NCBI RefSeq assembly: GCF_910592395.1
Contig: NC_088326.1
Location: 12,341,001-12,405,000, forward strand
Direction of reading: 5' to 3'
Length of the DNA: 64,000 nt
Origin: Lineus longissimus
Lineage: Eukaryota; Nemertea; Pilidiophora; Heteronemertea; Lineidae
Part shown: positions 44,421-57,010 of the stretch, piece by piece
Position numbering within the stretch: the stretch's first letter is position 1
How the letters are laid out: each line of letters begins with the position of its first letter
The notes under the pieces: generated by a model
Databases searched by the model: none
Seen by the model: only the letters and a program-made list of their open reading frames with translations
What the model was told of the DNA's origin: nothing
Translations under genes and position numbers: made by a program

Positions 44421-45270
44421 CACGGTTTTACAATATCATGATGTTTTTCCATTCATACCACGACACCCCCTGGAGGCCTTTTCATAAACTACCACAAAAA
44501 AAACTATTAACGACATAAGTCAATTTGTCTTGGATACTCAATACAGCGCTGCTCTGGATCAACGCTCCCGGCAATACGCAAGATTTTTTACAATGGCGGT
44601 TGACAATGGTATGCTTTTTTACCGCAGCTAACAGGGTGTAATAACAGACGTCATGATAATCGCGGAGTCAAGGCGCCCCTCGGGGAAATCGCTTTATTGG
44701 ATTACAGAAAAAAGCGGAGAAAAAAATTCCGCAGATTAGGGATGTGGAGTGATAGTGATCGAGTCAATAGAGACGTTTTTGTGGCGTTTTTTTTCTTGTT
44801 ACGAGAGGATGAGTGGTTTTATTGGAGGGATAAAGATTTTGATGAAAAAAGTGCTGCATTTGTTGAGCTTGTGATCGCATTTTGTAGCTGAAGGGCAGTT
44901 TGTTTGTGAGTGCTGCTTTCTGTGTGCTGCAATTTTGCATGATTGAAAAATAAAAAGTCACGAGATTTTTAGGGGGTGTCCCTCTCTGAATAGTGGAGCG
45001 GGGTGTGGGGGGCCTGACACTCTTGCCACACCCCTGCACTCTCCCTAATAATTTGCATCTTTTCAGGGCCCAGGCGTCCAGAATCAACAGAATAAGAATA
45101 TTTGTCAGAATTGCGTACATTCATTGTAGATTCAAAACTTTGCATTCAAAATTCCGACATGTTTGTGACGTTCTCCATTTTTAAATACATTTTAAACATT
45201 TATGGGAATACCCTGTACTCGATCCTTAACGTCATGCTCTATGTTGCCAAATCTTCCTTTTCTGGCTTTG
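44421..45270. other. Intronic, nothing recognised
   Basis: No exon or defined element. Confidence 0.3.
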
Positions 45271-45280
45271 GGACACTAAC

Positions 45281-45547
45281 GCTGAAAGGGTGGATGTCGT
45301 CCTGGGTGCCGACAAATGGTACCCAGGTTCGAGATCGACTGGACAATAAGCACCCTGGGTGCCATTACACTAGACAAACAGCACCCAGTGGCAGTACAGA
45401 AACATCGTCCCTAAGATCCGTAAGCCAGGCAAAAAGAAGCTGGGTGCTATTTGTCTAGTGTAATGGCACCCAGGGTGCTTATTGTCCAGTCGATCTCGAA
45501 CCTTGGTACCATTAGTCGGCACCCAGGACGACATCCACCCTTTCAGC
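45281..45547. mobile_element. 267-bp Mutator-like foldback MITE, 9-bp target duplication
   Basis: Arms at 45281-45388 and 45441-45547 are inverted copies with about three mismatches over 108 bp; the loop is only 52 bp. Ends read GCTGAAAGGG and CCCTTTCAGC. A perfect 9-bp direct repeat GACACTAAC flanks it (45272-45280, 45548-45556). Long terminal inverted repeats plus a 9-bp duplication are the hallmarks of Mutator-like elements. GGCACCCAGG-type motifs recur within each arm. Overlapping open frames on the two strands (45102-45458, 45370-45561) encode the same peptide because of the palindrome and are not genes. Confidence 0.9.
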
Positions 45548-45634
45548 GACACTAACCGCATGCTTCTTAAACTTTTTCCTGGCCGTACATTTTTACGGGA
45601 CGCCCTCTACCAATCCAAGGGAATGTATAAATAT

Positions 45635-45655
45635 TAATGAATGAATGAATGAATG
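45635..45655. repeat. AATG tetranucleotide microsatellite
   Basis: Four to five AATG units following ATATTA. Confidence 0.85.
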
Positions 45656-47500
45656 CAAATTGAGTCGGTGACCTCCTTCTCGTTGGCCAGGAGCCAATTT
45701 GATAAACAGGCCAGTTTTTCAAACACTGCAGGGGCTGTCGCGTTTAATTGGTTCTCACAGCACTAAAAAACCAGGAACATCGGCCAGTGTGGACACAAAA
45801 ATAAGTGCAGCAGGAAGGGTGGAAGGTTTAGCGGTGTGTCGCATTGAAAACCCTTCGAGATGGGGTCGGAAAAAAGGACAACGTTCACGGAATCAGTGAT
45901 TAAACATGTGATACTTTTCCAAGCACGATATCGGAACTAAAAGATGATTTTGAAGAAACTTATTGCCAAATACCGAAAAATTACTCAGGGAAAAAAAGGT
46001 TGGTAATAGTCAAGTGACTTTTGTGATAATCAACTAAGTATTTCTATTAAGTTTTGGTATTTTTAGTGTTTTTTCTATAAACCCGCACCTATACTACAGT
46101 AAATCTACAAGTATCGTGCTACTGCTGAGCATAAGCTATACCTCGTATATACCACAGTGTAGGATATAGGTAAATATATTAATTGATCATGGGAATGGTG
46201 TATCCTGGTTAGCTGGTAACGGCCCAAGTAGTGTATAGATAAGCTATACAAGGCTATATATATTAGTATGTGAATCCGTGTATTAGATACACAACGAGAA
46301 TCCTCTCTATTGGTAAATCTCAGAAATTCTTTACGTTATGAATCATGTTAAGTTCTCGTATTTTCTTTCAAAGAAATTTTGTCGCAGGTGACCTATAGGG
46401 CATCACCGTTTATTGTTTTGCGATATCATTGTGTTAGGGGGTCAATGATGGGTTTGGGCTTGTTGATACTTAACTTGTTTGTATTCAAAGATTGTTGTCC
46501 GATATTTCAAGGCCTTTGAGATTGAATAAGTGCAGGCAGTTTATGTTAATTCTTAAATTTTTTGTTGCTTGAGATACCATTATAATTCTCATTTATTAAC
46601 TCATGCTTACATGTAGGCCTCGAGACGCCCCAAAAATCAACATCCTCTGATGATTTTTGGTGATTTTTCATATAATTTTCTTTTCTTTTCAACCACAGTA
46701 AAAAACTGGATCCCTGTATTTTCCTTGTAATGAGCAGTCAGAAGCCTGGATACAGTGCTTAAGCTTCAATTATATTCTGTGGGGACACAATTTAGTCAGT
46801 ACAAAAGGCCTATTTTACATAGTAATAGTAGGCCTCTGTAAAACAGACACACCAAATCTGGCTAAATATAGTCCACACTGTGTATATAACAAGGTGATAT
46901 TATTTCGAACATCACAATTCAAATAATTCTGAGGGACGAATAAAAAGATGGACAATGCCCCTTATACACCAAGAGTTGAACCCTTTGTCGCGAGCAGAAT
47001 CCCAAAGTTCACGACCCAGTATTTTTATTTTCGCCCTTTTTAACTTCTATCACGATTATGTAACCAATGAATTTGAATCTTTAGAGTTTGGTCTAAATTG
47101 GTGCCAGAACTTCAGAAATATGGGCCGAACATTTATGAACATGAGATTAATATACGGCTGTCTAGATGGGTATTTTTAGCAATTTTTTTGTCTCTGGAGG
47201 TTCACGGAAGGTTCATGTAATCACTGGTATTTATAGATAATATTATGAATTGGCTGGAGTTGGGAACTTGTGCGTGGAATGCTTTCAACACCAGCTAGAG
47301 TCAAAGCTCAAACTTGGAGGTTTACTTGGAGGAAGAGAGGGCAAAAACTCATCAAAAGAACCAGTTTTTTTTTTAGGCGGGGGGACGTTTTAGATATTTC
47401 TGAATCGATATTTTACCTATAAAATTTGGTAGTATGTGGATATTGAAATGAACTAAATGAAACAAGTCAAACAACGCATACCAAATGAGCATTTTAGACC
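45656..47500. other. Intronic, nothing recognised
   Basis: AT-rich; 46080-46300 is rich in TATA/ATAC steps. No exon or defined element. Confidence 0.3.
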
Positions 47501-47544
47501 CCTAATGATATAATGGCTGAGTTCAAATGCCAAATCGGGCCTGA

Positions 47545-47830
47545 TTTAGGCCTATTGGCCTATGTTTGCCAGTGCTAAGCTCAAAGCACATGCTCCCTGC
47601 ATGGCCCTGAAATGTATCTTATTAAGATTCTGATTCAGGACATGCTTCCTCTCTTGAGCGCCAGTGGCCAAATCTTAGGAGCTCTTGCCAACTTTACCCT
47701 ACAAAGTAAAGCCTGATATAGGCCTATATATCTGCTATGCTCAAAGCATACATGCTGCCTGCATTGCATTGCCTACAGCTGCATTGAACTCTCCCTATAT
47801 TCACATTCACAACCTGCTTCCGCAACAAGC
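47545..47830. repeat. Diverged duplication, offset about 165 bp
   Basis: CCTGATTTAGGCCTATTGGC then GCTCAAAGCACATGCTCCCT, and CCTGATATAGGCCTATATAT then GCTCAAAGCATACATGCTGC, occur in the same order near 47549 and 47710. Confidence 0.6.
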
Positions 47831-48548
47831 AATTAATCTTATTGATGGGCTGTACTGTGTATCAACCAGCCTTGACCCCGTGGTGCGTTTGATAAATTCC
47901 TTGTTTGTACTTTTATCAACTAGGTTAGAATATGGTGCACAAAGTTTGTAAGTGATATCAAAAATAGTGGTGCACTGAGTGTGTCATTAAATTTAACCCT
48001 TTGTGTCTTGAGATTTCGTTCAAATTTGTTTCCCTTTATAGGGTTGACCACTGCACACTTTAAAGCCGGCGGTGTATAAGCTGATACCAACATATGCCCG
48101 GCATTCTAAAATACCTTGGTACCGTAAAGTCAACTTTTAAATGGAAAATGCATAAGCCTCGTTCTGAGAGTGGAGTGTTTTGGACACGCAACCAAGATGC
48201 TCTACCAAATTTCCCTCGGGTTGCACTAAAATGTGGAACCATGCACACAGCTCACTTCAGAAGTTTGAGGCTCTCAAAACACTGCTTCAAACACAAATCA
48301 GCCAAGGAAGCATCAACCACCCTAAGTTTTTTAATGAGCACTACACATATTTGCTGAGAAAAACGCTCCAAATAGCCCATTTGCGCGGATTTTAGCGTCA
48401 CTTGAGCGAGCCGATCCGGACTTTCTATACGCGCTGCCGTAACATAATGTAAACAACGGCGCTACCGGCGCTCCGGGCAGGCGATGGATGGAATTTGCCA
48501 AATTCGCACATATTCAAGTTATTTCGTGGCCTATCTTTTTAAGTTTGA
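47831..48548. other. Intronic, nothing recognised
   Basis: 48095-48360 has open frames in two registers but no protein-like signature. Confidence 0.3.
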
Positions 48549-48746
48549 GGTATTTTAGAATAGAAATTGAACCCTCGGCTTCGGACCTTGGTTGAGTTAC
48601 CAAGACACTCTCGGGTGGAGCTAAAATTTCGTCCAAACCCTCGCCTGTCGGCTCGGGTTTGGACTGTATTTTAGCTCCACCCTCGAGTGTCTTGGTAACT
48701 CAACCAAGGTCCTCCGCCTCGGGTTCAATTCCTTAATCGAAATACC
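48549..48746. mobile_element. ~198-bp foldback element
   Basis: Left arm GGTATTT...GAAATTGAACCC...GACCTTGGTTGAGTTACCAA...GGTGGAGCTAAAAT...GTCCAAACCC is repeated inverted on the right with scattered mismatches; the loop is about 15 bp. No clear target duplication. It is almost entirely palindromic and would form a long hairpin if transcribed. Confidence 0.8.
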
Positions 48747-49021
48747 CGCTGTAATACAAGAATACGTGTTCATGGTTGATGGACACTTCTTTTCGGAAGT
48801 ATAGCACGGTACATTTACACAGTGCACACTAGCCTGATTCAAGTTATGACCGTGAGAGTTATATACATGTGTTTCTGTTAGAATATTCCACGGTACAAAG
48901 CCGGGCATTGATTTTTGTTATTTCATATTTTCAAGTGTGTTTCACATCTACATATCATATGGTTGGCAACTCTTGAGATCAGTGTTAAGCCTACATGTGT
49001 TCTGGGCGTCGTTCAAAATAG

Positions 49022-49212
49022 CTAAGCCTACTGTCCTGGTCAAATGTAACCTAGCCCTTCTCGCGCGGCGTTAACATTGTGACAGTGCATGTAGCTTTTG
49101 GCTACTGTCATTCAAAAAAACTAAACTTACTGTCCTGGTCAAATGTAACCTATCGTTCTTGCGCAGCGTTAACATAATTGTGACAGTACAAGTAGCCTTG
49201 AACTACTGTTTT
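49022..49212. repeat. 99-bp tandem duplication, diverged
   Basis: CTAAGCCTACTGTCCTGGTC at 49022 and CTAAACTTACTGTCCTGGTC at 49121 start units that also share AAATGTAACCTA, GCGTTAACAT and GTGACAGT. Confidence 0.8.
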
Positions 49213-50164
49213 ATCCTTCACTTATGTGGCCCTCTTGGTGCCGAGGAGCCACATGAGGTTGGTATTTTACTCCTAAAGTGCTGCACAAACCTGCGATTTT
49301 TACAGCTGTGACCTGAGCTTGATATCACTGTTGAGTTCAACATAAAGATCTGTCTCAAGGTGAAACCAGTAATTCCTGGGCTCGGTATTGATAGAAGGTC
49401 ATTTTGATTACAGATTCTTGTCGCAGGTCCTGATGACCTCTGCAAACATGCAATTTATGTCACATGCGATCATGGTTGCATGTCATAGCAACAAAAATCA
49501 CTCATCTAGGCATATTTGTTGTTTCTGTTTTTGTGGTTGATGACCTTAGCCTATTTCTCCCTCTCAAACAATCAAATAAAAACTTTGAAGTCAGGTTATA
49601 TCAACATCAGTTTTCAGATCGGCAAGAATATGTCCACATTCATGACCTCCCAAAGATCAATCCAAAAAACCTTATTTTGCATCTACATGGCAATCTTCAA
49701 CCTTGCTGGGTACGTGACAACCAGATGGTTCAATAGGCCTATGTAGGCCACAAAACAACAGCCGGCAAGGCCAAACCTTCGTAATGATCAAAATATCATT
49801 GTCCTATATATTCAAATATGATTTGCGTCTTAACAATTTGACAAAACCCGGCCAAAAATGGCATAAAAAGTCTAATGAAACTTGATTTGTCAAGCAAGCT
49901 TCTGACGAATAGGCCCGGACAGAACCCTCATGGACAACTATCTAAGGATGAGTTCTATTTTCACCGCTCTATTTGAGGGACACAAAAAGAATGGTGCACA
50001 TTATAAAATAAATGATTTGTTCTGTATATCATTAAAGTGAATGACTTGAATGAATTATGTATATCAGGCCAGGTAAAAAGTAAAAAATCTTTCTTGTCGA
50101 AAGCATTTTTTCTCCTTCTGCTTTTCGGTTACACAGTCGGTTGTCCAAGAGAGTTGCACCACAG
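49213..50164. other. Intronic, nothing recognised
   Basis: No exon or defined element. Confidence 0.3.
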
Positions 50165-50396
50165 AGCCCAGAGCTTTGTGGTCAGGGTGGTGTCCTTTGG
50201 CCAGTATTCGTCTCTATTCTTCACCAGGGAGCAGGTACAGAGCCCCAGAGCTTTGTGGTCAGGGTGGTGTCCTTTGGCCAGTATTCGTCTCTATTCTTCA
50301 CCAGGGAGCAGGTACAGAGCCCCAGAGCTTTGTGGTCAGGGTGGTGTCCTTTGGCCAGTACTCCTCTCAATTCTTCATCAGGGAGCAGGTCTGAAG
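50165..50396. repeat. 77-bp tandem repeat, three units
   Basis: GAGCTTTGTGGTCAGGGTGG recurs at 50171, 50248 and 50325. The first two units are nearly identical and the third has a few changes. The unit length is not a multiple of three, so the array gives overlapping open frames in all three registers; none is a gene. Confidence 0.9.
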
Positions 50397-51310
50397 CTCA
50401 TTTGCTGGAGTCTGGTCTCCGAGTTTGGTCTATACTGAGACTCGTCAGTTGTTTGAGAAGTCCTCTTCCAACCTGCACCAGAATCACTGTGGCATGCAGT
50501 AGGAAGCACAGTGGCAGAGCGGTGGACTTGTGACCAGAATGCTGTGGTGCCATCAAAATTTTGAAGAGAGCTGTCAGAATTTTGAAGAGGCCTATCAGAA
50601 TTTGGTTGTGCTGTTCAAATGTGGTCCAAATAGACAGCACCTGTGTGGTCTGGTCTAAAATGGCAAAATCTGAAATTAAAAAAGATGTTAAAAGATGTTT
50701 AGTTGTACCCTAAATGAGAGCTGATGGGACCAGAAACAATTTTTTACCCGGCCTAAATCCTGGTTTAAATGCGTGCATACTTGCCCACAATATCATATGT
50801 GGGTCACAGATGACAGCCGGACAATAAAAAGTAATGCATTGTGACTTTGACCCTTTGGAAAAGGTCATACATGATATTAAATATATAAAACCTTGATATA
50901 AAAGTTGATATCAAAATATGTCCGAGGAAGAATGGGATTCCTTTCATGAACAAGAAATTTCAACCAACCATTTTAGGGCAATGCGTTGTTGTCAATGTTA
51001 TGTGAATCTAGGCCTAAACCAAAGAATATCTTTTGAAATTCATTGGTGTTCTTTGGGGTTTTTTATGTCGAAGATGGGGGCAGGTCTTTCATTTTTGTCA
51101 CACCTTGTTAGGTAGCCAAGTGAAGTACAGAGCCATCCCCGACTGAGTAAGTAGGTTTTTAATAATTTGCCAAAAAGTCTCACCTTTGACGTTTTTAGAC
51201 TACTTTTTGACTTTTTTCCCTCAGTATCATTGGGTCACACTTAGAATGTTCTGGTTATCAATCTAAGACCAGTTTATCAATTACTCTGATAACAACACAA
51301 AGACCTGGTA
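50397..51310. other. Intronic, nothing recognised
   Basis: TCAGAATTTTGAAGAG-like phrases repeat three times near 50555-50600. No exon is supported. Confidence 0.3.
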
Positions 51311-51316
51311 GAAACA

Positions 51317-51432
51317 TGACATCATTACCAACGTATGGTGACATCATTACCAACGTATGGTGACATCATTACCAACGTATGATGACCATTACCAACGTAT
51401 GGTGACGTCATTACCATCATACAGTGACGTCA
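51317..51432. repeat. 22-bp tandem repeat, five units
   Basis: TGACATCATTACCAACGTAT followed by GG repeats from 51317, 51339 and 51361, then a shortened and a diverged unit that turn TGACATCA into TGACGTCA, the CRE palindrome. Confidence 0.85.
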
Positions 51433-51529
51433 ATCAATTGTCCACCCAAACTGAACATGTTCGGCTAAAAAACGCGTGTTTGGTTGTCTCGCATATTTCT
51501 CCGCCATTAATGCTACATCAAAAACTTCC

Positions 51530-52080
51530 AGCAACGGATGAGATGAGAAGTTGGAAACCCCTGCTCAGCCTTCTAAAATTCTTGGAAAAAATCTCATCAA
51601 GACTTTTTGGGTTTGTTATCACGCTGGGACCCCACAGATGGGCGCAATCTGCCCTTTTTCCGTCCCATTTTTCAATAATTCCATATTTTCTCCACTTTGG
51701 CTATTTATAGTTCTGCCGCAATTCAAAACTTTACAGATTATGCACAGGATTATAATTCTTCGTCTGATCGGTGTATAAAAAGAAATTCGATACAACAAAA
51801 CCATCAAACAGAATGAGAATAATTCTGTTTATTCAGAGATTTTTCACAGATAAAGAACGCAATCGTCTCAGGCCTCCAGCGATGTTTCGTACCAACGCCA
51901 ATGCGCTTTTTCACAGTTTATCTCTTTCAAGAAACTCCTGTGAGTGTGTTGAATTGACATTGAAAATATCATGCGTTTTGAAACGTGATTCAATCGAGCA
52001 GATCCTGCATGCGTGTCATCTCATGAATGAGAATACAGCGATTTTGCATTATGCACAATTTGACGAGTTTTGAACACGAA
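51530..52080. promoter_or_regulatory. Unique GC-richer block, candidate non-coding element
   Basis: Open in two frames (51551-51778, 51771-52073), but without a recognisable protein or splice signals. Composition resembles the other unique blocks between repeats. Small exon content cannot be excluded. Confidence 0.25.
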
Positions 52081-53340
52081 AAAACCCTTTAGAATTATTA
52101 GCTGTCGGAGTTGGACAAGTATGTGCTTGTGTGGTTTACAGGTCAAAGGTCAGGGCCAAGTTGTGAGATGCTGTTTAAATGACGTGGCTGTTTTTTAGCA
52201 AGCTGGGGCAATTCTTTTGTAGGTCACCCTGGCCTGTGTTTAAGCCCCACACGGCTTCATGACAGTGTTAAGTGATGGCAATTAAACCAACCAGAATGGC
52301 TGTTGGAACCCACTCTTGAAAGGTGAAAGAGTGTTGTCGGCAAGTTGACTTATTTATTGACTGTACTGTATTATACACCAGTGCTCTCTCGTAATCGAAG
52401 AATTTTTCTGGTGTGTCTCATATTTTGCAATTTCAGGGAAGTGTCTAAAATGCACCCCTGAAAGGTGAAAGGTGTAGTGTTGTTGGCAAACTTAGTTACT
52501 TATGGACTGTACTGTAAATGCACAACAAAGGTCTGAGGGAATCATTTGAAGTTGGCCTTGGGTGCCCTAAGATAACATTAGGTGACATTCTTCCACAGAC
52601 TCTCCCACTTCAAAATACCTCCGCCAACCCCTCTAATTATCGATATTGAATTTACACGACAGACACAGACAGCCTGCACCCCCTGTCTGATCTCAACGAA
52701 CCACTTAGACCCATCCCTACACAGTCTCCACTGACAAGAGCCCCATCCCGTATCCGGCAGAACAAACCCTCAATCCCGTAACCCCTTCCAATAGCCACCA
52801 CATGTCATCCTTACCAAATCTGGTGCTTCCCTACTCTGAGGGCCAGGCATGCAACGAAGATAAAAAATTCGGATAGGTCTGCACCAACATGATGAGAATA
52901 GAGCAAAACAAACATCTGAACTTTTTCTGACCTCCGCTCTTAATCTATCCGTCAAAATATAATAATCTCATTATTTTCCGTGGCCCTGAAACTCTGCCAT
53001 GAAGACATCTGTATGAACAGTAAGGGAGTCGTTCGTTAATGTTTTAAATTCATTGAAAAGGGTTTTTGGGGTAAAGAAATCGTCGCTTTGTCTGGGGGTG
53101 GGAACCGGCACTTTTTTCACCCTCGAAGAAAATGGGCGATTTCGGAAGAAAATGTCGAATAACAGGAAGTGAATTGATCCATTCTTGCTGACAGGGTGTC
53201 GTAAAGTTTACGAACAGAAGGGGGTCGAAATTACACTCAGTTGAAAAATCGTCGGTGGCTTCTTTTTGAGTGCAGCTGCTTGTTGATAATTTGTCGAATC
53301 TAAATTCTTTGTGTTCAGTGGTCCCTCTTAGTGTCATTTA
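52081..53340. other. Intronic, nothing recognised
   Basis: A short duplicated phrase (CTTGAAAGGTGAAAGAGTGTT and TGAAAGGTGAAAGGTGTAG, near 52315 and 52460, followed by similar DNA) suggests an old ~145-bp duplication. No exon is supported. Confidence 0.35.
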
Positions 53341-53460
53341 GGCCCTGTTTTTAAAGGGAGACTATAGGCAGTGGCTAGGGGGCAAAATTGGGTGCCTGTG
53401 TATTGCACAGTTAGGTAACGTACAATGTGTTTAAAGGGTACAAGGGTCAAATAGTCTCCC
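53341..53460. mobile_element. Possible short MITE, AAAGGGAGACTAT terminus
   Basis: TTTAAAGGGAGACTATAGGC near 53352 and ATAGTCTCCCCT near 53450 are inverted with respect to each other, about 100 bp apart. It may be a small MITE; the evidence is only the termini. Confidence 0.45.
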
Positions 53461-56400
53461 CTACCAGCCTTGACAGTATACACGATGTTCTCTCGTCTTG
53501 CACGCATCAGAAGTATCGCACACTGGATGGAATCTGTTTGGGCAGTTTCCAAGAAGTCCTCACTTAACAGGATAGATTATTTGTTTATTGCAAATTGGCC
53601 AAGCTTCTGCATCGATCCTCGAGATATGTACTTGATGCACTGTGGCCTGCATAAGTGATGCGGCAATGAAATGCAATTTTATGGTTCTCGTCTCTTCTGG
53701 GTGTATTTCAGCCATGAATATTTAAGTAAAGTGACCCTGAGATTACCAGGGTGCCTCTCTTTCTCACACTTCTTGGCACACCACGTAGTTTATGGACATC
53801 CCCACCTATTTCCTGAAAGAGGCAGACAAGAACCATAAAATTAACCTCCATTGGCCTGGAGTAATAACATGAAAAATACTTGAGAGTCATCCTGATATTT
53901 TCAAGGTCTTCCACATTCTCCATGCAATAATGCCAATACATGTAGTGGGTGCATGTAATAAAAGTGAAAAATTATCCCTGCTGAAAGTATGAAATGGAAG
54001 TAGGAATTGATATATAAATTGAAATTGTTAAAAGCATGAAATATCCTGTTACATATTTTGACTTTGCCCATAATTGCCACTGACAAAGCCATAGGAATAA
54101 GTTTGAAACTTCTTTCAGAGATAATCCTTCCCCTACCCCAAATGGGAGTCCAGGCAATGGCACAGAGGCCCCCCCCCCCCCCATCAGCCCACCCCATCTG
54201 ATTTTTGTAAAGAAATGTCCATGGAATGAGGGAAATCGACAATGAAAAACTGACAATGCCAACTCTTACTCTAAGGTCCCCTCCCTGATTCCTTGTATCG
54301 CCCCCTCCTCTGACCCTTGCCTACGAAAAGGTCTCAAAATCACTGATACTGCCAACTGAATATATGAATATGTAAATCTTGTAAATCTAATAGAAGAAGT
54401 TGTTTGTTAGTGCATTTTCTGGCCATTCTTTGTAAGCAATTGCCCGTGAAAATGTGATGTAAACGAGAATTACATCAGGAGGAGGTGCTACGTCTTTCAG
54501 AAGCCATTGTTTCTTTTCGCACCAAAACCAATAATGGTCATTTATTTGTTGTACTGTTGAGAATGCATTGAGTGTTTGATGAGAGATTTGTTGCAAAATG
54601 CTTTTATCAATTTGAGGAGTGTTCCAAATGAATACCAATTTTCAACCTTACAATTTTACATGTCTGTTTTGCACTAACATATTGCACTGTTTATGTTTTT
54701 TTTATGGTGATTGTTCAGGTATGAAAATTAGTTGTAAAATTAAAGGTGTAATAGTTTTAAACAATGACATCTGTTCTATTCTATTCCCTGTGCCATACAT
54801 TGAACATGAATGGTCTACTCCTTTAAGATGAGAATTTTTGGCTTTTTAGGGAAGGATTAAAAATTACAGCATTGGTCAGATATCGTGCATACATTTGGTA
54901 TTATCTATACCAGTTCTGCCACCGTGCAGCCTACCTATAATATTGCGTTTGTATTACAAGCAGGTTTCTGCAACATAAAACACACTTCATTTAACATATG
55001 AATTGGTCATATTCTCATAATCATAAAGTGACTCATAACGCAATATATCGACGAGAAAAAACAGCGATAACTGCATCCGTTTCCATTTGTTGAGCTTGCA
55101 TTATCCCGGGATGAAAAAATCTATCGGAGCATTGAATTGCACGTAGAGAAAAGGTATTTAAACGATGGCAGTTGTGGCCATATCAATATACTCCTGGCCG
55201 GCAAATGTGGTTCTTGACAATGGCGTATTGACTGACTTTGTTTTTGGACGTGTGGCCGCGGAATGGAAATCACCACAGCGTTTTTAAGTGGTGGCGCTAG
55301 CTTAACCCTTTAACGTCGATGCCGCGATGGCCGGGGGGGGGGGGATGAGGGAGTGGGATCACCCTGCCCCTGCCCCACCCTGCCTTAAAATTGTTCACAC
55401 ATTCCCAGCCAGAAGGTTTCTACTCATTCCTCCCCTCTAGTTGGTCACACAGGTTGACACATATAGCCCATGTGATAGTACAATTCAAGTTGCCTGCACT
55501 TTTAAAACATCAAGTTGGATTTCCAACTGAATCAATATTTAAAAACAGCAGCTTTTCTATTATAGTGGTAGTGAAGCTTTTAAGTACTCAAGAGGTGTTT
55601 TAGAAAAAGTGAATTTATTGGCACAAACATCATTACCAAGGTACATTGTACCTCGCATGGATAAGTGTGCAGAAACTATTTTTTGCTCTGCGGTTTGGTA
55701 TGTACATGATAACGAAGGTTTGTCAACACCTCGCATTCTTTTTGTGGGGATAATTAGGTCGCCTAGAATTTGGATCTGCCACAAAAATGCTGAAATCCTC
55801 GGACTAAAAAGTGCATTCAATCTATCTGAAAATGGTTAACAATATACTGTAATGTCAATTGGAGAAGATCAAGGGATGGGTAATAATCTGTTTGTTTGAT
55901 TAGTCATGATTTGATTGGTTAACACCATGGGAAAGTCTGCAGACCACTTTGCAAAAGTACGATATGAAGCTACAGACCACTTTTTCTAATTGAGCACAAA
56001 ATGAGTTAGCAAGATTGATTGTCGATAGAAAATCCCCCACAAATATTCTATTAGGCAAGTTCATTGGATTAAATTTTTTGTTTTTGTTTGATTTGATTTT
56101 ATGGAGAAAAAAAGTCCAATTCCTACCGCAATAAATAATGCACTTTAATCAAGAATGCTACGATCTATTGCGCTGAATCATCCCGCAATTCCGCGTTTTA
56201 CCCGCACCCCCTGAAACGATTACAACAAATCAATAAGGCACTTATCCCGCGTGAAAAAAAACGTCGTTGAAAAAGATCCTCGTTGATCGAGGTTTGTTGC
56301 GACAGGTTATTCTTTGTGGGGTTTATTTGTTACGGCGCGTGAGGTCAGTGGTTGCCGGCCATTGTTGGCCAGGCAGCGATCTTGACTTGCCGGATTGAGA

Positions 56401-57008
56401 TGTGTTGGACATTTATCATTTGATGTGGCCACCCACGCGTTCATTAAAGACGCGATGTACCCTTGCAATATCGTACGTCAAATCTTTTTGGGTTTGGGGT
56501 CATGAAAGAAAACCGTGGCAATTTACCCAAATTTAAAGTTAAGAATGAAAGGTAACACTAAAAAGAGCTCTTCGAGACCTTTCCGTTGAATGGTCATGTT
56601 GATAGGTTATAAGGCCTTTAAGTTTTAAAGTCAAATATGCATCTAACATTCAACCTGGATAGAACTATTGAATCCTAATTAATAATCCATGGACCTCTTT
56701 GCACCTCCCAAACGTCCTTGGATATTGAATCTTATGTGAAAATTCAAATTCAAATTGATTTTGTCACTCATGCCTTTAAGGGTGCAGCACAGAATTGGTG
56801 CTAAGATATGGCAACGCGCAGTGCACGCAATTACTGTGCAGGGAGATAGGCGATCTCCATCGGTTGATGGGTCTAATGGCTCCGTGGGTATTCCTCGTTG
56901 ATACGTGTGGTATGTGGATAGAGGAGGGATGGGTAAGAACGCGATTCTGGATGATGTGCACTTTCGGTCCAGGTCAAGATTGGACGCCAAGAAGTACTCT
57001 GTTTGTAA
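53461..57008. other. Intronic, with candidate unique blocks
   Basis: Mostly AT-rich. A C run lies near 54170 and a G run near 55334. 55020-55320 and 56130-56500 are unique, more GC-rich blocks that could be regulatory; the latter has GGCCATTGTTGGCC, a Sox-compatible site in an inverted context. No exon is supported. Confidence 0.35.
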
Positions 57009-57010
57009 CT

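Noticed and set aside
45102-45561. Open frames on both strands with the same peptide
   Set aside because: They are produced by the two arms of the Mutator-like foldback.
50037-50533. Three overlapping open frames with repeated peptides
   Set aside because: A product of the 77-bp tandem repeat.
51771-52073. 100-codon open frame
   Set aside because: No recognisable features, no splice or promoter support; more likely unique non-coding DNA.
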